Origin: Branchiostoma floridae
Lineage: Eukaryota; Chordata; Leptocardii; Amphioxiformes; Branchiostomatidae
Reading direction: 5' to 3'
DNA length: 64,000 nucleotides
Assembly (NCBI RefSeq): GCF_000003815.2
Contig: NC_049983.1
Location: 29,298,864 to 29,362,863 of the forward strand
Part shown: piece after piece, positions 27,301 to 42,300 of the stretch
Layout of the letters: each line of letters begins with the position of its first letter
Numbering within the stretch: position 1 is the first letter of the stretch
The notes under the pieces: model-generated
Databases searched by the model: none
What the model saw: the letters and a program-made list of their open reading frames with translations, nothing else
Told to the model about the DNA's origin: nothing
Program-made: the position numbers and the translations under genes

Positions 27301-30300
27301 AAAGTGACTTACGTCTTGCTGCAGCTGGGGTGAAAGTGAAAGTGACTTACGTCTTGCTGTAGCTGTGGTGAAAGTGAAAGCAATTAACATCTTGCTGCAG
27401 CTGGAGTGAAAGTGAAAGTGACCTACATCTTGCTGCAGCTGGAGTGAAAGTGAAAGTGACTTACGTCTTGCTGCAGTTGGGGTGAAAGTGAAAGTGACCT
27501 ACGTCTTGCTGCAGCTGGGGTGAAAGTGAAAGTGACTTACGTCTTGCTGCAGCTGGGGTGAAAGTGAAAGTGACTTACGTCTTGCTGCAGCTGGGGTGAG
27601 TATGCTGCTCCTAGCGGCTCCATCTTGTCCCACTCCTTAAGCGCAGCCTCGAGGATCTGGTGCTCCAAGGAGATCATCTGTGTTGACGTCTTCACAGCCG
27701 CCTTGTTCATGTACATCAGCTCCTGCAAGATCAACACAAGGTCAAACACATGTACATTTAGCTCCTGCAAGGTCAACACAAGGTCAAACACATGTACATT
27801 TGGCTCCTACAAGCTAGGTCAAACTCAAGGTCTAACACACAAGTACATCTGATTCAGCTCCTGCAAGATTAGCACTCATGGAAAAGCAAGGAAACTGTTG
27901 CCTTGTAGTAAAAACTTTGCAGTAGTTCTGGTATGTACAAGACTTATTAAGATTGTGTGATACTGAATCATGTTCAATCAGGGAAAACGATAGCACCCCT
28001 CAGGATAAGTGGACTCACCCAGAAGGCGTGGTTGAGTGCCTGTGGTATCCGGCTGGCCACGCCTAGCGACGGATGGAACTCCAGCATGTAGACATGCTTC
28101 AGGGCAGGTCTGGGGAGGGAAAAAAACAGGCAGGATTAGGAGTGAGTGGCAACAAGTCAGGCAGGGTTTAGGTGGGTTCGTTTAACTGGCTGCCTCCATG
28201 TGGCATCGGTGACCCTATAGAGGTCCTGGGTTCAAATCTTCTGACATGTGCTTTTAAGGCTGTTAACTGTTTTGAAAAGTGACACAATTTTCCTCCCTTC
28301 ACTCAGGTGGAAATGGGGACATGGTTAGGCTGTCCTTTGGGTAGGACGTTAAATGGAGGTCCTGTGTTTGAGGACAGTTTGAGACCAGTCCTTCCCAGTG
28401 AGAGTGAATCAAATAAATCTGTCAGGATATGCAGCTTGCAAAGTTAACATGTTTTTATCTAATTTTGAAGTTTGTTCTTACTTGCTGAAGTTGATGGCCA
28501 CAGGTTGTTTGGGGATGATTTTAGGAGGAAGTCCGAACTCGAAGTCTCTTCCCTCGGTCAGCTTCCCGACATAGTCCCTCTGTTCCTCGATCTGTAACAG
28601 CATAAAAGTTAAAACATTATTATTCACTCACACATCTACCCTTACCCTCCCCCCAGCAGGCTGTTCCTCTATCTGTAACAGCACAAAACATCATTACTCA
28701 CTAACACATCTACCCCTAAAACTATTTAACCCAACAGTTAAGCTGTTCTTCTATCTGTAACAGCACAAAACATCATTACACACTCACACATCTACCCCTA
28801 AAACTAACCCTAACCCCAAAGGCTGTTTCTCTGTAACAGTACAAAACATCATTACAAATCACACACTACCCTTAACATCAACCCTACTTAAGCAACCCCA
28901 CAGTCTCTCTGTTCCTCTATCTGTAACAGCAAAATCATCTTTATTCAACAACATATCTACTTCTAACACTTAAACCTCGACCCTACAGTCAGGCTATTCA
29001 TGCTATTCCTCTATTTGTTAAAGGACCAAAGCAGCACTATTATCATTAATCAAAGATCAACCCTAACCCCACAAGCTTTAAGTTTAGCTCTTCTAACTGT
29101 TACAGCACAAAACAACATTATTCACTGAAACATACAACACAACACTATCAGCTTACCTAGAATATTATTAGTACACTGTTCCTTAGGGAAGAAAATCTGG
29201 TAGCATTATCTAATAACAGTCAATCACGTTGAACTAAAACATTTACTCAATATGTCTATGTATTTTATAAAAACTTGTTTCAGAGTGGATGGTCATGTTG
29301 CACCTGTTTGTCGAGGACAGACTTGACCAGCTGTGCCTGAAGCCTCAGCACCACACACTCCGCCCGATATGTCTTCACCAAGTCTACCCTCTCTCTCAAA
29401 CAAACAAACAAACAAACAAACACACAAACAAACCTGTTTGTCGAGGACAGACTTGACCAGTTGTGCCTGTAGCCTCAGAATGACACACTCCGACCGGTAC
29501 GTCTTCACAAAGTCTACTCTCACTCAAACAAACAAACAAACAAACAAGCAAACAAACAAACACACAAACAAACAAACCTGTTTGTCGTGGACAGACTTGA
29601 CCAGTTGTGCCTGTAGCCTCAGAATGACACACTCCGCTCGGTACGTCTTCACAAAGTCTACTCTCTCTCTCATTCAAACAACAAACAAGCAAACAAACAA
29701 ACAAACAAACAAACAAACCTGTTTGTCGAGGACAGACTTGACCAGTTGTGCCTGTAGTCTCAGCACGACACACTCTGACCGGTATGTCTTCACCAAGTCT
29801 ACCCTCTCTCTCTCTCTCAAACAAACAAACAAACAAACAAACAAACACACAAACAAGCACACCTGTTTGTCGTGGACAGACTTGACCAGTTGTGCCTGTA
29901 GCCTCAGAATGACACACTCCGACCGGTACGTCTTCACAAAGTCTACTCTCACTCAAACCAACCAACCAACCAAACAAGCAAACAAACAAACACACAAACA
30001 ACAAACCTGTTTGTCGAGGACAGACTTGACCAGTTGTGCCTGTAGCCTCAGAATGACACACTCCGACCGGTACGTCTTCACAAAGTCTACTCTCACTCAA
30101 ACAAACAAACAAACAAGCAAACAAACAAACACACAAACAAGCACACCTGTTTGTCGAGGACAGACTTGACCAGTTGTGCCTGTAGCCTCAGAATGACACA
30201 CTCCGCTCGGTACGTCTTCACAAAGTCTACTCTCTCTCTCATTCAAACAACAAACAAGCAAACAAACAAACACACTAACAAACCTGTTTGTCGAGGACAG

Positions 30301-33300
30301 ACTTGACCAGTTGTGCCTGTAGCCTCAGCACGACACACTCTGCCCAGTTCACGAAGTCTACTCTCTCACATCAACAAACAAATAAACAAACAAACACACA
30401 AACAAACCTGTTTGTCGAGGACAGACTTGACCAGCTGTGCCTGAAGCCTCAGCACGACACACTCCGCCCGGTACGTCTTCACGAAGTATTCCAGCGTGAA
30501 GTCTACCCGCGGCCGCTGGTGCATCACGGTTGTCATGACAACAGCTAACTCCTGCTTCTCTGCCGTATCAAACACGTGATGGTACGCCTCCAGATAGCAG
30601 TCCAGCAGCTGGGTAAACAATAAACATGAATAAGTAAACAAACAGCAGAATATTTGGGTAAACAATAACATAAACAAGTAAACAAATGTGGTGTTACGCC
30701 TCCAGATAGCAGTCCAGCAGCTGGGTAAACAATAAACATGAATAAGTTAACAAATAGCAGAGTAGTTGGGAAAACAACATAGACTAGGAAACAAATGTAG
30801 GCAGTCCTTGCTGGTAGACTTACCTGCCTTTGTTCTACACACCTTGCAGGTAGATTCACCTGTCGCTTGTTCTACACACCTGGCAGGTAGACTCACCTGC
30901 TGTTCGTACTACACACCTGTCAGGTAAACTCACCTGTCGCTTGGTCTACACACCTGGCAGGTACACTTGCCTGTTGCTTGTTCTACACACCTGGCAGGTA
31001 GACTCACCTGTTGTTTGTTCTACACACCTGGCAGGTAGACTCACCTGTCGCTTGTTCTACACACCTGGCAGGTAGACTCACCTGTCGCTTGTTCTACACA
31101 CCTGGCAGGTAGACTCACCTGTCGCTTGGTCTACACACCTGGCAGGTAGACTCATCTGTCGTTTGTTCTACACACCTGGCAGGTAGACTCACCTGTCGCT
31201 TGTTCTACACACCTGGCAGGTAGACTCATCTGTCGCTTGTTCTACACACCTGGCAGGTAGACTCACCTGTTGTTTGTTCTACACACCTGGCAGGTAGACT
31301 CACCTGTCGCTTGTTCTACACACCTGGCAGGTAGACTCACCTGTCGCTTGTTCTACACACCTGGCAGGTAGACTCACCTGTCGTTTGTTCTCCAGGTACA
31401 TGGCCTCGTGTGTCCACAGATCGAGCAGCACAGCGAACCTGTCCACGGGAACGTGTGCGTACCTTTGTTCTACTGTAACACACCTGGCAGGTAGACTCAC
31501 CTGTCGTTTGTTCTCCAGGTACATGGCCTCGTGAGTCCACAGATCCAGTAGCACAGCGAACCTGTCCACGGGTACGTGTGCGTACCTTTGTTCTACACAC
31601 CTGGCAGGTAGACTCACCTGTCGTTTGTTCTCCAGGTACATGGCCTCGTGAGTCCACAGATCCAGTAGCACAGCGAACCTGTCCACGGGTACGTGTGCGT
31701 ACCTTTGTTCTACACACCTGGCAGGTAGACTCACCTGTCGTTTGTTCTCCAGGTACATGGCCTCGTGAGTCCACAGGTCCAGTAGCACAGCGAACCTGTC
31801 CACGGGTACGTGTGCGTACCTTTGTTCTACACACCTGGCAGGTAGACTCACCTGTCGTTTGTTCTCCAGGTACATGGCCTCGTGAGTCCACAGATCCAGT
31901 AGCACAGCGAACCTGTCCACGGGTACGTGTGCGTACCTTTGTTCTACACACCTGGCAGGTAGACTCACCTGTCGTTTGTTCTCCAGGTACATGGCCTCGT
32001 GAGTCCACAGATCCAGTAGCACAGCGAACCTGTCCACGGGTACGTGTGCGTACCTTTGTTCTACACACCTGGCAGGTAGACTCACCTGTCGTTTGTTCTC
32101 CAGGTACATGGCCTCGTGAGTCCACAGGTCCAGCAGCACAGCAAACCTGTCCACGGGCACGTGCGCGTACGCCCCCAGGTCCACGCCCACCGCCTGCTGC
32201 CGCCGGATCGCCGAGCCGGTCCGCGTCGCAAGCTCCCGGTGATCCTTGTCCTTCTCGATGAAGTGGGTCGCAGTCAGCAGGAGGTCATGTTCAAGTTCCC
32301 TGGGGGTCAAGGGGCAGGAAAGGGTCAAGGGTCATGGTGCAATTTCCAGGAAACATGGAATGTCATCTGGTTACCATGACGACTGTTGTACATTACGTCC
32401 TGCACGTGAACCTTACAGTTCAACATGACAACAGTTACCATGCATACCTGAGTTGCTCGACGGCGCTGTCGTACATGACATAGAACCCCCGCTGGTCCTG
32501 CACGTGGATCTAACCCGTAACCATGACAACACGGTTACCATAGTTACCTGAGTTGCTCGACAGCGCTGTCGTACATGACGTAGAACCCCCGCTGGTCCTG
32601 CACATGGATCCGCCCCTCCTCGTATGCGTAGAAATCGTCGTGATTCTCGATGTCGGAGAACTCCATAAACTCCATCTCGTTCAGCCTGCATACAAACAAA
32701 CAAACAAACAAACATCCTGGGGTCAGTATCAGAACTCCATAAACTCCATCTCGCTCAGCCTGCACACAAACAAACAAACAAACAAACAAACATCCTGGGG
32801 TCAGTATCAGAACTCCATAAACTCCATCTCGCTCAGCCTGCACACAAACAAACAAACAAACAAACATCCTGGGGTCAGGATCAAAACTCCATAAACTCCA
32901 TCTCGCTCAGCCTGCACACAAACACACAAACAAACAAACACACGGGGTCAGTATCAGAACTCCATAAACTCCATCTCGTTCAGCCTGCACACAAACAAAC
33001 AAACAAACAAACATCCTGGGGTCAGTATCAGAACTCCATAAACTCCATCTCGCTCAGCCTGCACACAAACAAACAAACAAACAAACAAACAAACAAACAA
33101 ACATCCTGGGGTCAGTATCAGAACTCCATAAACTCCATATCGTAAACCTACAGGTGAACTCATGTCAGTCTGCTTTTATTTCTTACCTGTATTCTGATAG
33201 TATACACTCAGTGTGTTGTGCTTACCTGTAATCAGCAGGTGTGTTGTGCACGTAGTGATGAGACCCAATCCCTGCCGAACTTTGGTTACTGCAAAAGTAC

Positions 33301-36300
33301 AAGAAAGTTGATTGTCAAAACAAGTGTCCAGCGAAAACGGTAAAATATGAACATGCCAGTCAAGTGAAAAACCTCTCTTACCCATCATTAGGGTTACAAC
33401 TTGTATGGAAGAGAAGAACATCTATTACATAGCAACCTACATAGCAACAAACATGCCCTACCTGGACTTGAGGTGCCCCGCCTCCAGCGACAAGCCTCTC
33501 TCGTTAATCGTCAGGGTTACAGTTACTATGGTTACCATAACAACAAACATGCCCTACCTGGACTTGAGGTGCCCCGCCTCCAGTGACAAGCCTCTCTCGT
33601 TAATCGTCAGGGTTCTCTCCACAGAGCAGAAGTAGTTCAGGACGCTCAGACACTGTAACATGGACAGTATAATAATTATATAATCATCTTGTGAAGTGTG
33701 TTGTGAAGAGTACATGCTTTAAAAATGCTGTAATACAACAATGGGCCCACCCCAGTTTATTTTGGGTCTCAATTCAAGGCTGCACTGCCTCGAGTCAGGT
33801 ACAGGAATCACAGAATAGCTTTAATTTACTGACCAACCAACCTCAGAAGAGCCAGGTGCCACAGGACATGGGAGTAACTATCACAGGAGATAAGGACTAA
33901 CTAACTCTTCACGTCCCTCAGGTGTACAGGACAGTATAGAAACGGCAGGTCTTTTTAAGTCCCTCAACGTCAGGTGTCACAGAAACGACAGGTGATCAGG
34001 AATAACCAATCTTTTTAAGTCCCATAACCTCAGGTGCCTCAGGTATAAGAAGGACAGTATATATGATAGTGATAATGACTAACCGTTCTCTTTAAGTCCC
34101 ATAACCTCAGGTGCCGCAGGTATAAGAAGGACAGGTGACTAACCGTTCTCTTTAAGTCCCTAAGTCTCAGGTGCCGCAGGTATAAGAAGGACAGGTGCGC
34201 CCCTGCAGGTAATAATGGCTAACAGGTGACTAACCGTCCTCTTTAAGCCCCTAAGTCTCAGGTGCCTCAGGTATAAAAACGACAGGTGACTAACCGTTCT
34301 CTTTAAGTCCCTAAGCCTCAGGTGCCGCAGGTATAAGAACGACAGGTAAGCCCGTACAGGTAATAATGGCTAACAGGTGACTAACCGTTCTCTTTAAGTC
34401 CCTAAGTCTCAGGTGCCGCAGGTATAAGAAGGACAGGTGCGCCCCTGCAGGTAATACTGACTAACAGGTGACTAACCGTTCTCTTTAAGTCCCTAAGTCT
34501 CAGGTGCCTCAGGTATAAGAAGGACAGGTGCGCCCCTGCAGGTAATACTGACTAACAGGTGACTAACCGTTCTCTTTAAGTCCCTAAGTCTCAGGTGTCG
34601 CAGGTATAAGAACGACAGGTAAGCCCCCTGCATGACGCTGGGCTCGTGGCTCGTGTCGTCCCCCTCGTCCAGACCCAACATCTGCATGGTGTTGCCGTAG
34701 TCGTAGCTCTCTTGACGTTTCCGCGCGCTGCCCGTACGCGCCTTCCCGCTCAGGTCAACGCTGTCCACGTTCTTATCATCGATGTCTACAAGGTCAAGGT
34801 CGTCTTCTTTATTGGACCTGCAACAGGAGGAAAAATTGATCAAATTATGTCTGCAAGATCCAAGTCGTCTTCTTTACTTGTTTTGCAATAGATTCAGGAA
34901 ATAGTCTTTAAATTTTATCATTGATTGTTAATTACAAGATCCAAGTTGTGGATCTACCAGGAAAGGAACTAATTAGAACTCAATGACATCATCAATCTGC
35001 AGAACTGAACTTCAAGGATATGTCAACAAAACAGAATTACACAAATCCCAGCTCAACCCACACCAGGCTGTTACTATACTCTGACCACGCTTTTTTCTTT
35101 ACTAGCTCAGGTTGAAAGGGGATCCCTGCCACAGTCTGCATGCAGATGCTACTGTAACTGAAGGTGTAGATTTTCTGCCAGAGAGCCTGCATGTTTCTAG
35201 CATGTGTGCTGTACAGTTACTGTAGTAGTACAGACAATCACATTTACTGATGAACTTATATTTTATTAGTTATTTACAGTAAAATTATATACTATCTAAC
35301 ACACTGCATCAAACATACTTCCTGTCTAGTTCAGGGTTGGTGTAGATTTTCTGCCAGAGGGCCTGCGTGTTTGTCGCCTCCATGGTGTAGTACAAGCGAT
35401 AACTAATGATTTGGAACAAACATTTACTGTACATGTTACAGACTATAACTAATAGAATTAGTTTTTCTATACTATCTAACATGATGGATAAACCAGACAT
35501 ACTTCCTGTCCAGTTCAGGGTTGGTGTAGATTTTCTGCCAGAGCGCCTGCGTGTTTGTGGCCTGCGTGCTGCGATGAGACGTCACGGAGACCTCGATAAT
35601 CGGCGGGGGGTCCCGGACTGCGATGGCGTGCTCTCGGAGAGACTCCAGAACTTTCTGTAACACAATGAGGGTTAAAGGTCAATAATCGTGCCTAAAAATC
35701 GGCGTGGGGGTCCGGAACGCGATGCCGTGCTCTCGGAGCGACTCCAGAACTTTCTGTCAGACACACCAACAAACAGCGTAAAACTTGAACCCAGACCAGA
35801 ACTAATATCAAGTGTCCACAATCACCCATGATGATCTCAGATCAGTGAGTGTGAGTGAGTGAGCAAATCATTAATAGCTACAGTAACAATTACTGTTATA
35901 TAGCTACAGTTACTGTAACTGTTATATAGCTACAGTAACTGTTATATATAGCTTAACTCACCTCCACATCTGAAACCTCCAGGAACTTGCACTGGGCCCG
36001 CAGAAGCTGGGGACAAAACAGACACAAACTTTTGAGACAGGATCATAAACTAAAAAAATTCCCCAAGAAATGAACACGAAACAATTTTTGAACAATGCTT
36101 AATATGCAGATATGTGCTGACCTCGTCAATATTATTTTCCTGCCGCAGTTTTGTCAGCATCTTCTGTTGAAGGGGCTCCTTCTGCGGTCTGAGGGGGAAG
36201 GTTGTACTGTTTACTACCACATCAAGCAGGTTATGTTACAAGGCTGCTAGGGACCGAGTTAATAATGCTAGCAATGTTTTTACTACACTATATTCTATGA

Positions 36301-39300
36301 AGTAAATTTGACTTCTTGTCACTTCTTTGTGATGGCGAAGATGTAGAAATCATCATCATATCTTTCACAATCTAAGGTTTGTAATACGAATTTGTCTAAT
36401 AATATTATTTAAATGGTGTAAGGAAACATACCAGTACTTAGGTTCTATCAGTTTCTAAAGTTCAGCTCTCTCTTTGTTGTTCTACAGGTGACGAGGAACA
36501 TTGATAGATCGGGTTAAGGGAAGGTCCAGTCTGAGGTTACAGTACCTGATTCTGACAAACGGTCTCCAAGGACAGTCCTTATGCAGGGCGTGGGAGGGTT
36601 TGTCCGCTCCCCAGGCATCTGCTCCGGCCTATATGTACATGTACAGACACAACACATTAACAAAGCACCAGCCTGATACAGTGCCACCTACAACAAACCC
36701 AATTAACAAACAGGCACTTCTACACAGCTCCCCAGGCATCTGCTCTGGCCTGCATGTACATGTTAAAACTAAACCTGTCTAGTGTTACTGCAAAGGTACA
36801 CCTGAGACAAACCCCTTATAACCACAGGTGCTTCTACACAGCTCCCCAGGCATCTGCTCTGGCCTACACACAAATGTACAAAGTTAGCACAACAATTGAA
36901 ACCTTAGTTTGAAGACATGATAAGTTACCAACTGAAGCTAAATGTCAAGTTCTGGATGTTACCAGTACAAATGAAATGGCTGCCACAGTATAGGCTGAGG
37001 TTGCAAAGCAAAAAGGTTGCTAAAAAGCCCTATTGTCCCACCTCAACTCTGTCGTATGTAGGGAAGGTCTTGTACTGCTCCTGCTTGTGGAAGATGGTTT
37101 TGAACTTGCGGTTGACGTGAGAGAACAGCTCCATCTCATCTGCACTTGTCACAATCTGGTTCATGTCCTGCAATAACAGATTACACGTACCTCGGTCACA
37201 AACGGACTCAGTTATTTCCAGCTTTGCTTTTATCTTTTTCCTGAATGCAATAGACTGATCTTATAACAACAATGACAAACTATTGCACAAAAACTGTAAC
37301 AGAATACCTAGTAGTGACAGTGACAGAAACACTGTACTTATGTTGTTGTTGTTGTTGTCCTTGCACTTACAATGTACCGTGATGCTATTGTTATAGCAGG
37401 TAGGGCTAGGGTCAGGGTTCTGGTTAGCATTCGGGTTGGGTTAGGAATAGTTAGTGACAGTGAGAGAACCACAGTGCAATACTTACCATGCTGATGTTGT
37501 AGCAGGTGAGCAGGAACTCCAGGGTTAAGATTGGGTTTAAGGTGGGTTAGGTTTAGGTTTAGGAGGGAGATGGTTAAGGTTAGGTTTGGGAATAGTTTAT
37601 AGTGAAGTACTTACCATGCAGGTGAGCTGGAACTCCAGGGTTAGTCAGTGTTGGGGTTAGAGTTAGGAAAGTTGGGTAGAGGGTTAGGAATAGTTAATGA
37701 CAGTGAGAGAACCACAGTGCAATACTTACCATGCTGATGTTGTAGCAAGTGAGCAAGAACTCCAGTGTTAGGGCTAGGGTTTGGGTTTGGGTTTGGGTTA
37801 GCGTTAGGAGTAGTTGCTTAACTAAGTGTTGTACTTACCATGCTGATGTTGTAGCAGGTGAGCAGGAATCCAGTGTTAGGGTTGGGGTTATGGTTGGGGC
37901 TAGGGTTAAGAAAAGTTGCTAGACTAAGTGTTGTACTTACCATGCTGATGTTATAACAGGTGAGCAGGGTTAGTGTTGTGGTTAGGGTTAGTGTTGTGGT
38001 TAGGGTTAGTGTTGTGGTTAGGGTTAGCTATATATATAGTGGGGTTAGGGTTTTGTTTGTTGTACTTACCATACTAATGTTGTAGCAGTTCAGCAGGAAC
38101 TCCAGGGTTAAGATTGGGTTTAAGGTTAGGTTTAGGGCTGGGGTTAGAGTTAGGAACAGTTGATAGACTAAGTGTCGTACTTACCATACTATTGTTGTAG
38201 CAGGTGAGCAGGGTAAGTGTTGTGGGAAGGGTTATGTTTGTTTGTTTGTTGTAGTTACCATGCTGATGTTTCAGCAGGTGAGCTGGAACTCCAGGGTTTC
38301 GGTGGGTTAGGGTTAGGTTTAGGAGAGAGATGGTTAAGGTTAAGTTTGGGAATAGTTTATAGTGAAGTACTTACCATGCTGATGTTGTAGCAGGCGAGCA
38401 GAAACTCCAGTGTTAGAGTTGGGGCTAGGAGAGGGAGGTCAGTACTTACCATGCTGATGTTGTAACATGATAGCAGGAACTCCAGCTGAGGTCGGAGGTC
38501 CTCAAAGTCCATGAGGTGCAGCGGCAGGCCGAGGGTCGTCTGGTTGGACGCCAGCCCGCCTCCTTGGGTAAACACAGGGGCAACGTAAACAAACAAACAA
38601 ACAGCCCGCCTCCTGGGGCAACCACAGGGGCAAGGTAAACAAACAAACAAACAAACAAACAGTAATCCCGCCTCCCGGGGCAACCACAGGGGCAAATAAA
38701 CAAACAAATAAACAAACTGCCTCCTGGGGCAACCACAGGGCAAGATAAACAAACAAACAAACAAACAGCTCGCCTCCTGGGACGGATTCGGGAAACGGCC
38801 AGATGCAACCGCTGTCTTTTGTGAGTGTAACTGACAAAATACAGTAACCGTCATCTTGCAAATCTTAATACCTAACATGCATTGACTGTTGGACTTCTTT
38901 TCTGAAGTACATTTCAAACTCGTTTGTTCCTTCTCACCTGCAGCAGCCATGTCGGGCAGGAGGGAGGACACAGGCATGGAGGTGGTGCTGGCAGGCAGCG
39001 CCGGGGGGACGGGCCGACCTACTGACGTCACCGACACGCCCGACAGGGGGCGGGGGGAACGCCTCCCCGGGGTGGGGATGTGGATCCCCGGGGTGGGGTC
39101 TTCTCTCTGGTGCTTCAGCATGTCACCATCCTGGGGAGGGAACAGGATGGGTTATTTATACAGGGGGTGGGGAAAGGTATCCCTAGGGTGGGGAAAGTTA
39201 TCCATAGGGTGGGGAAAGGTATCCCTAGGGTGGGGAAAGTTATCCATAGGGTGGGGAAAGGTATCCCTAGGGTGGGGAAAGGTATCCCCAGGGTGGGAAC

Positions 39301-42300
39301 ATGGATCCCCAGGGTGGGGACCTGTATCCCTGGGGTGGGAATATGGATCCCTGGGGTGGGGACCTGGATCCCTGGGGTGGGGATATGGATTCCTGGGATG
39401 GGGATATGGATTCCTGGGGTGGGGACCTGGATTCCTGGGGTGGGGACCTGGATCCCTGGGGAGGGGATATGGATTCCTGGGGTGGGGTTATGGATCTCTA
39501 GAGTGCAGACATGAATCAATGTGTCGGAATCACAATATCAAAACAATTGAAATCATATCTTAGTTGCAAACAAGGCAGTAACTACACTGTGTATAACAGC
39601 ACAGAAGTGAGACACATAACAGAAGATCTTACCTCGTCCCCATCAGACTCCAGTGGAGGGGGCGCGATGGAGGACTTGTACATGGCTGGCAGCCACTGCA
39701 GCACCTGTAGGAACAACAGGTGTTAATCTTGTAGTGACTAAGGTGTGATTAAGGTGTGACTTAGGTGTGACTAAGGTGTGACCAGGTGTGACCAAGGCAG
39801 GGGGCGCGATGGACGACTTGTACATGGCTGGCAGCCACTGCAGCACCTGTAGGAACAACAGGTGTTAATCTTGTAGTGACTAAGGTGTGACCAAGGTGTG
39901 ACCAAGGTGTGACCAAGGTGTGACCAAGGTGTGACCAAGGTGTGACCAAGGTGTGACCAAGGTGTCACTAAGGTGTAACTAAGGTGTAACTAAGGTGTGA
40001 CTAAGGTGTGACTAAGGTGTGACCAAGGCAGGAGGCGCGATGGACGACTTGTACATGGCTGGCAGCCACTGCAGCACCTGTAGGAACAACAGGTGTTAAT
40101 CAGGTACTGTGCATAATTGACCCATCCTCGCAACTTGTGACCAGGATACTGTGGCCACTTCTGAATCACTTTTCCCATGGACTGAAGTATGAAGACTCCC
40201 TTCACTATGACAGATTTGATTTTATCTTTGAATTTTTTTAAAACATTAGAAAACTAGGCCTTTTGGAAACAAATTTAAAGAAAACTTAGATTTTATAGTT
40301 ATCACCTACATCAAATACTAATGACTGGGTATGAGGTTACCTTGACATAAGCGCAGACCTTCCTTAAGGAGTGCAGGTGACAGGTGAACCAGCGCAGGTA
40401 GATCTGCAGGTCGTCAGGTGTGAGCTGGCTGCAGGGCTGGGCGGGGTTACCTGCCAGGAGCGCCTCCCGAACCACCGACAGCCGCTGGGCTCGCTCCAGG
40501 GTATCCCGGTACTCCGACATGATCTGGCTACAGGGGGGACACAGGCACACATTACCTAAAACCTTACACTTAACATCTAACATCTAACCCTGACACCTAA
40601 CCCTAACCTAATATCTAACCCTAAACCTGACCACCGCAAGCCGCTGGGCTCGCTCCAGGGCGTCACAGTACTCCAACATGATCTGGCTACAGGACAGACA
40701 CAGGCACACATTACCACCAAACAGCAAATGCCAACATAAGTCCCATACCTAACATCTAAGTTGCAAACCCTAACCTAACTCCTACCTTACATCTAACCCT
40801 AACCCTAACCTAACACCTAACCTTAACCCTTACACCTAACACTAGCCTAACATCTAACTTTAAACCTCACAGCTGAAAGCTGTTTCGCTCACTCAAAGGC
40901 TTCCCGGTACTCTAATATGACACAGGCACACGTTACCTAACATCTAACCCTAACCTAAGTCCAGAATAGTGCATGTATGTACTGTCTCAGTGGTAGTGTG
41001 GGTACATGTCTAATATGGTACATACTCAAGCCTGCTGTGGTAGTGAGGGTACATGGTCTCCATCACGTTGGTGTGTCGACAGAAGCGCTTCCAACGCAGC
41101 ATGTGCATGTGCTTACACTGGACCAGCTCCTGGATTCGGTCCAGGTAAAACTGAAACAGCAGGAGACATGTGCACATTATTACACTGGACCAGCTCCTGG
41201 ACTCTGTCCAGGTAAAATTGAAACAACAGGAGACATGTGCACATTATTACACTGGTCCAGCTCCTGTATACGGTCCAGGTAAAACTGAAACAACAGGAGA
41301 CATGTGCACATTATTACACTGGACCAGCTCCTGGATACGGTCCAGGTAAAACTGAAACAACAGGAGACATGTGCACATTATTACACTGGACCAGCTCCTG
41401 GATTCGGTCCAAGTAAAACTGAAACAACAGGAGACATGTGCACATTATTACACTGAACCAGCTCATGGATCCGTTCCAGGTAAAACTGAAACAACAGGAG
41501 ACATGTGCATGTGCTTACACTGGACCAGCTCATGGATCCGTTCCAGGTAAAACTGAAACAACAGGAGACATGTGCACATTATTACACTGAACCAGCTCCT
41601 GGATTCGGTCCAGGTAAAACTGAAACAACAGGAGACATGTGCACATTATTACACTGAACCAGCTCATGGATCCGTTCCAGGTAAAACTGAAACAACAGGA
41701 GACATGTGCACATTATTACACTGAACCAGCTCATGGATCCGTTCCAGGTAAAACTGAAACAACAGGAGACATGTGCACATTATTACACTGAACCAGCTCA
41801 TGGATACGGTCCAGGTAAAACTGAAACAACAGGAGACATGTGCATGTGCTCACACTGTACCAGGGAATATGCAATTGTGAACACTGAAACATGTGCATGG
41901 TATAACACTGAACCAGAAAACATGTGCACCAGTTTTCCTCTCGCGCATCTGTTTCTCTCCCGCGCATCTGTTTCTCTCGCGCATCTGTTTCTCTCCCGCG
42001 CATCTGTTTCTCTCCCGCGCATCTGTTTCTCTCCCGCGCATCTGTTTCTCTCCCCTGCATCTGTTTCTCTCAACGGCATTCTGGTGCTTTCTTCTTCAAT
42101 GGCGCATCTGTTTCTCTCTCGCGCATCTGTTTCTCTCCCGCATCTGTTTCTCTCTGTACCTGTTTCTCTCCCACGCATCTGTTTCTCTCTTGCGCATCTG
42201 TTTCTCTGCCGCGCATCTGTTTCTCTCCCGTCATCTGTTTCTCTCCTGCGCATCTGTTTCTCTCCCGCGCATCTGTTTCTCTCCCGCGCATCTGTTTCTC

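Noticed and set aside
29333-30169. Plus frame of 278 codons with CSLRMTHSDRYVFTKSTLTQ
   Set aside because: Antisense of the exon 19 array with AAAC tracts.
39080-39563. Plus frames with GWGKVSLGWG or IPGVGTWIPG repeats (elastin-like)
   Set aside because: Antisense of the 21-bp array at exon 7, no unique coding part.
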